Shown here one piece after another: positions 57,816 through 64,000 of a stretch of DNA of 64,000 bases (position 1 is the stretch's first letter; every line of letters starts with the position of its first letter). The translations under genes and the position numbers were made by a program. Source of the DNA: Lepidonotus clava (Eukaryota > Annelida > Polychaeta > Phyllodocida > Polynoidae); NCBI GenBank assembly GCA_936440205.1, contig OW387133.1:2942001-3006000 (forward strand), in the 5' to 3' direction. The notes below the pieces were generated by a model. The model was not told where the DNA came from. It worked only from the letters and a program-made list of their open reading frames with translations, and did no database searches.

Positions 57816-58200
57816 GGCAGCGTCCCACCCACGTGACCCGCACCACGTGACACGAGGAGACGCCACAAAAGGTTCTTTTAGGTCCCGGATGACCGAACTC
57901 TAAATCCGGGCATTCTGCGCGTCCGTCGCCCGCAGCGCCGCGCAGTGGCAGGTCTTTGTAATAACCCCCACTCACTCCATTTCATTCCATTGCAGCGCCG
58001 GGGTGACGGCCATGTATATTTGATAAGGCCGCGCTGTTTGCCCAATCGGTGGTAATGCAGGGCCTACGTGCGGGACTGCTCTCTGAGTCTGTTTTATTTG
58101 GGGTGACGCGGATTGACAATCGAAAAGCAGACGACAAATTCCTACACAAATGGCGGGAACGGGCGACCTTCACCTTGATGCATGGGGTGGTGTTATTCTC
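57816..58200. promoter_or_regulatory. CpG-rich patch with two CACGTGAC boxes
   Basis: CACGTG at 57830-57835 and 57844-57849, CGCAGCGCCGCGCAG near 57930, CCCAATCGG at about 58039 and ATGGCGGGAACGGG at about 58149. Promoter-like motifs without a credible coding exon next to them. Confidence 0.4.
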
Positions 58201-58546
58201 TGCTACCTGTGTTATCCTAACCCAGGTGGGGTACTTTCTACAGGTGTGGATATGGGGGGGGGCGGTGTTCAGGAGGTCCTGGCCCCTTGCCTAAATCCGC
58301 CTGCAATTCATCGATTGCGGGTGGACAATATATCTAACTACAGTAGGTATACAGTTTTTACTTAAATAGAATTGTTAACTTTTAAAAAATGCATGTTGAT
58401 TTATGTAAGCAATTTGAGCAGACATCTTTATGAAGTTTGAGTACCCATTTAAATTGGAGTGAGAGGATCAGACCCATATCGATACTCCCAAGTGCGTCCA
58501 TCCAGAACGCATGAAGCAGGGAGCAGTGGAGGGCAATTATTTATGT
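58201..58546. other. No gene seen
   Basis: G run at about 58252-58262, then AT-rich DNA. Nothing recognised. Confidence 0.4.
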
Positions 58547-58743
58547 CAGTTGCGGATCCGGGGGGGGGGGGGGGCAAAAGGGGCAATTGCCCTCACTAGA
58601 CCCAAGGGACAAAATTTTGGCCTCTTGAAATTGAACGATATATGTGTAAAAATGGTGTTTTATTTTTTCATTTTTATAAGGGGGGGGGGCAGGGTTTGCA
58701 CCCCTCCCCCCTCCCCAGAACACTAACTCTGGATCCGCCACTG
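58547..58743. mobile_element. hAT-like MITE (MITE-K copy 2)
   Basis: Ends CAGTTGCGGATCC and GGATCCGCCACTG. Long G and C runs inside. Confidence 0.8.
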
Positions 58744-58859
58744 TAAGTTGCACCCAAAAATAGGGGTGCCCCCCTCCCCGATCCACCACCGCCACCAAAA
58801 TCCGTCCCTGATCCGGGACAGAAGATTAAGCTGTGACCCATGCGTTTTAAGTCTTTTTC

Positions 58860-59110
58860 CCTCTTTTTTCTTGGCCCCGTGTGTTAGAAAGTAGCCGTGA
58901 CGATAAACACGTCGGCAGCAGACGACAGTTGACACGTGGGCGATAATAGGTTGATGGCACTATGTCAGTGTCGACCTCTGGCGGAGAGGGCAAACAATTC
59001 CCGCCAAAAAGCATCGATTGACATTGGGCGAGTGGGAAGTCGTCTGCTGCACGCAGCGTCTGGTGTCAGAGAGTCGGGATAATTGTCGTCTGACCGGAAG
59101 TTTGTGGTGT
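58860..59110. promoter_or_regulatory. CpG-rich patch with E2F consensus
   Basis: TTCCCGCCAAAA at 58998-59009 is a full E2F-type site. CACGTG near 58934 and several GACGATAA/CGATAATA words accompany it. No coding exon found on either side. Confidence 0.35.
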
Positions 59111-59531
59111 CCTTGGTTACTAAAAGCCCGGATGAGGCGTTCTTTGTGGGAATGAGTCTCTAAATGAGGACACGGGAACCTAAATCGTAAATTGTTATAT
59201 ATATATGGCAATAAAGTGGATGTATTGGCGCGAAATACATCGGTTACCTTCTGATTTCTGTAGATTGTACTTGTTTTATTGCATGACTTTCGAGTTGCGG
59301 TCAAGTTTTATATATCTGCATTGTTGTATAGGTCTCTTTTCTTTTTAAATAGGGGGATGGAGATTCTATTCACAAATTTCCTACATAATGTCCTCTTCTT
59401 CTTGTGTGTATGTAATCAATGGAAAGCCTATAATTTGTTTATATCAAATCGGCGTCGGACATTCGTATGTCATGAATACCATATAGAAAAGGTTTCAAGA
59501 TCCAAAGCAATTCAATTTCAGAAAGCTAGTA
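59111..59531. other. No gene seen
   Basis: AT-rich. A 116-codon frame runs through it into MITE-H and shows no family features. Confidence 0.4.
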
Positions 59532-59722
59532 AGGGGCCTTCCATTATGTACATACGCACATTTTCAAAAAGAATTCAGACCCCCCACCCCCCCACCACCA
59601 CCACCCGCCCACACGCACACATCGGCTAAATTATGCATCGGATTTGTACAGGAATGTACACATATTTTCAAAAATCCCAGACCCCCCACACTTGGTGCGT
59701 AAATACTAAATGGAAGGCCCCT
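59532..59722. mobile_element. MITE-H copy 2
   Basis: Ends AGGGGCCTTCCATTATGTAC and TAAATGGAAGGCCCCT; C-rich centre. Confidence 0.85.
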
Positions 59723-60167
59723 AAAATATATAATACCAATTTTTAGTTTGTGTGCCTTACACATGTATGCTTCTTTTATTCCATTCAAACGTCATGTAGT
59801 CAGTAACTCACCTGTAGAGGTATGCTACACAGCGCCAGTAGTTCCCGTTCTGCTCACCAGGTGGGGCCCCAGTCCGGTGAGCTGGTCCTGGAGACACGAC
59901 GAGAGAAGTGATGACGTCATAGCGGTCGCACGTGATTTATATCATTTGTTAATTTAAAGTGGAAGCGATGAAAGGAAATGGATTTATTCTAGATTCCGCA
60001 ATTTTCATATGGCAGCCACCTATGAAGTTACTCTCACTGGAGCAATTTGATAAGTCAAACAAAACAACAGGTTATCCCTCATTATCAATATAAGTGTTAA
60101 CAAAAATTTAAAGAAAGGGGGGAGGCTTTATTGATTATTTCATAATGTCCAATTAGGAGGAAAACTA
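59723..60167. other. No gene seen; CTCF-like motif
   Basis: CACCAGGTGGGGC at 59855-59867 in a modest GC-rich spot. Nothing else. Confidence 0.4.
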
Positions 60168-60290
60168 CTTTTCTTGGCTGCTGGGTACCAGCGGTGAATT
60201 ATCGTTGTAGCACACCAGGAACTTTCTTGGCCGCTGGTGCCCAGCTTGTACACCAATAACCTATGGCTGGTACCCAGCAGCCCAGAAAGG
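60168..60290. repeat. Palindromic element, ~123 bp
   Basis: CTTTTCTTGGCTGCTGGGTACCAGC on the left pairs with GCTGGTACCCAGCAGCCCAGAAAG on the right (over 20 bp, with GGCTGCTGGGTACCAGC the exact core). A second TTTCTTGGCCGCTGG lies inside. A small foldback MITE is likely. Confidence 0.7.
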
Positions 60291-60883
60291 TCGTTCATTA
60301 TGATGCTGAGCTAAGAAGGTCAAAACAGCTGTCCAGCAAAATGAACTGGGGGTGTAAGTGGCTTCTAAAGTTGTAAAATTTTAACATTTTAAAAATTAAC
60401 TTTAAATTTGTTATTGCGTGTGTATAATTTAAACCTTTTTTATGGACTAATATACATAGGAATGTTGTATTATGTGAATGTATCCTTGTAGAGCAACGCC
60501 TTAAAACTCTGGCCACACAAAGACTCTAAAGGAATGGTTCAGTGCGCTGTCAACGATCAATTTGTGATTTTACTTCATTTTTCATGTGAAAAGAACATCA
60601 CTCAGCGACCTGTTATGAGAAAAAACAACCCCCGATGACAGGGCTGATGGGGGCGGGGGGCCCCCGGGGGGACTGGGGGAGGGGGGCGGATAGAGCATTT
60701 TCAACTACACACCTACTCAATGTTAAAGGATTGTAATAATCTTTCTTATCAACATTTCATCCTCCTCGGATGTCAGTATAAACTAGTTTCCATGACTCTT
60801 ACAGCAAAATAGGCATGTGTCTAATCCAAAGTATCTTAGCAGCAGGGTAGGTAGTATGGCGTCAAGGGGGGTACTGGCCTTAT
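60291..60883. other. No gene seen; G-rich run
   Basis: 60646-60690 is a G/C run with quadruplex potential; the rest is AT-rich. Confidence 0.4.
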
Positions 60884-60927
60884 CTGACCTGACCCCTGAC
60901 CTGACCTTTGACCTTTGACCTTTGACC
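60884..60927 (-). promoter_or_regulatory. Tandem DR1-type nuclear-receptor half-sites
   Basis: On the minus strand 60927-60902 reads GGTCAAA repeated three times and GGTCA, that is AGGTCA half-sites spaced by one base (DR1, the HNF4/RXR type). Two further spaced TGACC words precede it. It lies ~2.3 kb upstream of the exon at 63237. It may be a simple 7-bp microsatellite rather than a selected site. Confidence 0.4.
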
Positions 60928-61429
60928 CCGGAAGTGGGGGCAGTTTTCTGGGGGCAGTTTTCTGGGGGATTAAGTGGGGGCACTTTTCTGGTGTCCAGTG
61001 TTTATCTGTAATCTCTCAGATTAGGTGTGAATGATTACAGATTATGTGTGTAAGCTTATCAGATCAAAGAGGTAGTGGATCAGAGAGGACCACCTTTATC
61101 ACAATAAAGGTGAAACCTGTGTCTTTAGATGATTAGGTAAATGTGTAAAGATGAGTAAGGGATCCCTTTAGATCATGGTGCCCCCTGGGAAAATGACATG
61201 TGTCCCTGTCCCATCCCCCAGTATCTGTTAGTAGTACAGGTACATGGTGTGAGAATCCAGGTAGGGATCACAGGGCAGACATGATAATGATAGGAGATCT
61301 GAGGGATGTCTGGGTTTCAGTTTATCTTATTTGAAAAGCTTTGATTCTGATAATTGATGACTTATATGAGGCAGGCAAAAAATATAATTATTGAAACAAA
61401 TTTAATGTTGTAATTAAATCATTTCCTGG
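60928..61429. other. No gene seen
   Basis: GTCAGATCAAAG-like and ACCACC words near 61060-61095, and a short inverted repeat ACCTTTAT/ATAAAGGT at 61092-61112. Possible regulatory DNA, no firm call. Confidence 0.35.
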
Positions 61430-62880
61430 TATGTGCATAAATGCAGATGGCATCGTACCTATATACGTTAACCACACATACTAGACATATTCGGAATCAG
61501 CACATAATTCCCGTTCTAATGGTGTCTAATACGTGATATTTGGATAATATTGAGTACCCCTTAATAAAAGAGAATCTATTTCATTTGGTTATAAAATAAA
61601 TTCCCGTCATGTGGTATTATGGCAATAACGTCGCCCCTATGTATCCTACCAATATGTATCATACATATTCAGAATCAGCTCGAAATTGTGGTTCTAATGA
61701 TAGCTGATATGTCATATTTAGATAATATTTAGTACATGTCATTAAAAGAGAACCTATTTCATTGGTTATAAAATAAATTCCCGACATGTGGTTTTATGTC
61801 GATTACGCTGCTCCTACATATGGTAGCCACACATGCTTGACATATCCGGAATCAGCTCGAAATTTCCGTTCTAATGATAGCTAATATGTCTTATTTAGAT
61901 AATATTTAGTACGTGTCATTAAAAGAAAACCTATTTTATTTTGTTATAAAATGAATTCCCGACTTGTGGTTTTATCTGAATAGCTCCATGCCTATGTACG
62001 CCAGACAAATATGCTTTGCACCATTGAACTCAGCATGAAATTCCTGTTCTAATGGTAGCTGATATGTGATAATTGGATGATATCTAGTACCCTAAATGAA
62101 TTACAACCTATTCTATTTTGCAATAAAAAGTTGTTCCTACATGTAAATAACCACATGTAGCGTTGCACTTATCAATGATGAAGTATAGTACTATGCAGCA
62201 TTGAATCCTGCATTAAATTCCAGTATCTACTATGTGATAATTGAATAATATTTAGTACCCTTAGTGGGTTTATTTCTATTCCATATTTTATTACAAATAA
62301 ATTACCAACATGCGGTTTTATCCAAATAGCTCAATACCTATGTATACTATCAATACGTACTTTACATATTCTGACTCCGCATGAAATTTCCGTTTTAATG
62401 ATAGCTGATATGTCATATTCAGATAATATTTAGCACGTGTCATTAAAAGAAAACCTATTTTATTTTGTTATAAAATAATTTCCCGTCATGTGGTTTTATA
62501 TCCATTACGCCGCTCCCAGGCAAGGTGGAGAGTTATACTTGACATTTTCAGATTCAGCACGAAATTCCCGTTCTAATGATAACTGATACATCATATTTGA
62601 ATAATTTTAAGTACACTAAATGAATTTATTTCTAGTTTATTTTGTAATGACACAATTTCCTGACATATGGTTTTATGTACATTGTGCCGCTCCTAGGCAT
62701 GGTGGACACTTATACTTGACATTTTCTGACTCGGCATAAAATTCCTGTCCTAATGATAGCTTATATGTGATAATCTAATAATATTTCGTACCCTTAATGA
62801 ATTATATGTGCAATAAATGCATTCCCAGCATTTAAATAACTAAGAAGGATATACAAGCAAGCATTATGCTATTGAAATAT
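61430..62880 (+). repeat. ~177-bp satellite, eight units
   Basis: The phrase AAATTCCCGTTCTAATG (with variants) recurs at about 61507, 61683, 61860, 62038, 62212, 62378, 62560 and 62738, a spacing of 166-182 bp. Each unit also has GATAGCTGATATGTCATATT, a TAATATTTAGTAC phrase, GACATGTGGTTTTAT and a GCTCCTA word. Units are diverged (roughly 75-90 per cent by eye), so the array is not freshly made. Confidence 0.92.
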
Positions 62881-63050
62881 TCCTGTATTTCGACAAGTCA
62901 GGTTCTATACAAGATAGGGACAAATATTAAAGACCACTAGATGGAGAATGAAAAACATAATTTCATGGTATATAATGTATGATATAATTTATAACATAGA
63001 AAATATAATTTCGATAATGCTGCTTTTTAACATGTGAAATGCATGGACAT

Positions 63051-63178
63051 AGATAAGCAGGAGATAATCAAACTGTCAATCACTGGCCAGTGGTCAGTCC
63101 ATCCTTAGTCAGATAAGCCTGATCAGCTACAATCCTGATAAGAAAGGGGAGGAGCCTAATTTTTGGGGGGATATAAGG
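63051..63178 (+). promoter_or_regulatory. Promoter with four GATA sites and a TATA box
   Basis: AGATAAG at 63051-63057, AGATAA at 63062-63067, AGATAAG at 63111-63117 and TGATAAG at 63136-63142 lie within 92 bp. ATATAAGG at 63171-63178 is a TATA box 59-66 bp before the start codon, which predicts transcription from about 63200 and a ~37-base leader. GATA-factor control (as in gut or blood-type tissues of other animals) is an inference. Confidence 0.7.
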
Positions 63179-63236
63179 CAAGGGGACTGATCCTGGGTAT
63201 GTCACTTTTGGTTTGACTTGACCATATACAACTACC

Positions 63237-63588
63237 ATGGCCAACTTTGGATCCTATGCTGAGGCCCTGTGCAAGGGACTGTATTTGGATGAGGTGTCCA
63301 GGGCTTGGCTGCATAGGGAGGTGCAGACCTATAAGACACAGGAGGACTTGGTGTCATGGGCCTTATTAAATGGCCTTCAGAACCACCCCATTGTTCAGGA
63401 CAGACTGCATGTACTGGGGGAGGATGCTCCCAAGTACAACTATGTCATTAGTTGTACTGACATAGACACTCTACATAGATGGGCTACAGAGAACAACTGG
63501 CTCAACCGTACTGTTGTGAGGAAAAGGCTGGACTATCTCAACAAGGAGAAGGAGGCAATGGAGAAATGGGCCATGGAATGTAAGCAAG
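63237..63588 (+). CDS. First coding exon of an unrecognised repeat protein (partial)
   Basis: I do not recognise this protein. The start ACTACCATGG fits the Kozak context and lies just downstream of a TATA box. The frame runs 117 codons to a perfect donor CAAG|GTGAGT at 63588/63589, giving a phase-1 intron; reading on to the stop after residue 137 would enter satellite DNA, so I end the exon at the donor. There is no signal peptide or membrane segment; the sequence is soluble, helical-looking and rich in W, L, N and charged residues. Residues 37-60 and 78-101 align at an exact 41-residue offset: W41/W82, A42/A83, N45/N86, N49/N90, V53/V94, R56/R97, L57/L98, L60/L101. A third WA (111-112) may open another repeat in the next exon. 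That suggests an alpha-helical repeat protein, probably longer. Later exons lie beyond the window. The satellite array flanks it on both sides. Confidence 0.8.
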
Positions 63589-63604
63589 GTGAGTGTCAGA
63601 TTTT

Positions 63605-64000
63605 CCTAATAGCACCTAGGGACTTGTATTATGTACATTTTCAGAGGTAGCACAAAATTCCCGTTTTAATGATAGCTGATATGTCTTATTTGTATAATTT
63701 TAAGTACCCTCAATGAATTTATTTCTGGTTTATTTTGTAATGACACAATTTCCCGGCATGTGGTTTTATATCCATTACGCTGCTCCTAGGAATTGTGGAG
63801 AGTCATACTTGACATATTTGGACTCAGCATGAAATTCCCGTTTTAATGATAGCTGATATGTCTTATTTGAATAATATTAAGTACCCTTAATGAATTTATT
63901 TCTAATTTATTTTGTTATAAAATAATTTCCCGACATGTGGTTTTCTGTCTATTACGACGCTCTTAGGCATGGTGGACACTTATACTTGATATATTTGAAC
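63605..64000 (+). repeat. ~177-bp satellite resumes within the first intron
   Basis: Same unit as 61430-62880, with AAAATTCCCGTTTTAATG-type phrases at about 63654 and 63832 (177 bp apart). It begins about 17 bases after the donor and runs to the window edge. These two units are more alike than most of the upstream ones. Confidence 0.9.

Noticed and set aside
63589-63650. Reading the right-edge gene as a single 137-codon frame
   Set aside because: A perfect donor CAAG|GTGAGT lies at codon 117 and the following bases enter the satellite unit.
61430-64000. CRISPR-like array
   Set aside because: Units are ~177 bp head to tail without constant short repeats and unique spacers, and the window is eukaryotic.

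Overview
This window looks like nuclear DNA of an invertebrate animal. The evidence is the near absence of long open frames, one exon with a consensus splice donor downstream of a TATA box, tRNA-derived SINEs, a decayed LINE, an LTR-like fossil, and dozens of short non-autonomous DNA transposons (MITEs). The SINE parts (a tRNA-like head, a core resembling those of widespread metazoan SINEs, and tails of ACTC or CAAA type) fit molluscs best from memory, but lancelets and hemichordates carry similar elements, so the phylum is not fixed. There is no bacterial signature: no operons, no Shine-Dalgarno-led genes, no CRISPR.

Layout. About 0.4-9.3 kb is one large foldback-type element: two inverted arms built of ~370-bp tandem units around a ~5.9-kb centre packed with younger insertions. 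From 9 to 31 kb the DNA is a patchwork of MITEs (at least ten terminal-repeat families), old local duplications, a 45-47-bp minisatellite that captured a SINE and amplified it three times (25.4-27.6 kb), and a 107-bp-arm hairpin (29.2-29.4 kb). A 2-kb array of a ~12-bp unit fills 32.2-34.2 kb. From 34 to 43 kb there are inverted pairs of one MITE family, a LINE 3' fragment with an LTR-like insertion, a SINE inside a MITE with clear target duplications, and a ~590-bp-period duplication, one copy of which was later hit by a 1.1-kb transposon. From 45 to 59 kb GC-rich, CpG-rich, promoter-like patches (E2F-, CACGTG-, CRE- and CTCF-like motifs) alternate with low-complexity tracts and MITEs, but I find no coding sequence beside them.

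The one gene I can support starts at the right edge: a promoter with four GATA sites and a TATA box, then a first coding exon (63237-63588, + strand) of 117 codons with a 41-residue internal repeat I do not recognise. It lies between two stretches of the same ~177-bp satellite, and the intron starts in that satellite almost at once. The rest of the gene is outside the window, so I can say nothing about gene cooperation. All other open frames were judged chance frames in repeats. Element family labels (MITE-A, B and so on) are mine and local; superfamily guesses rest only on terminal bases. Edges of repeats are good to about 5-30 bp.
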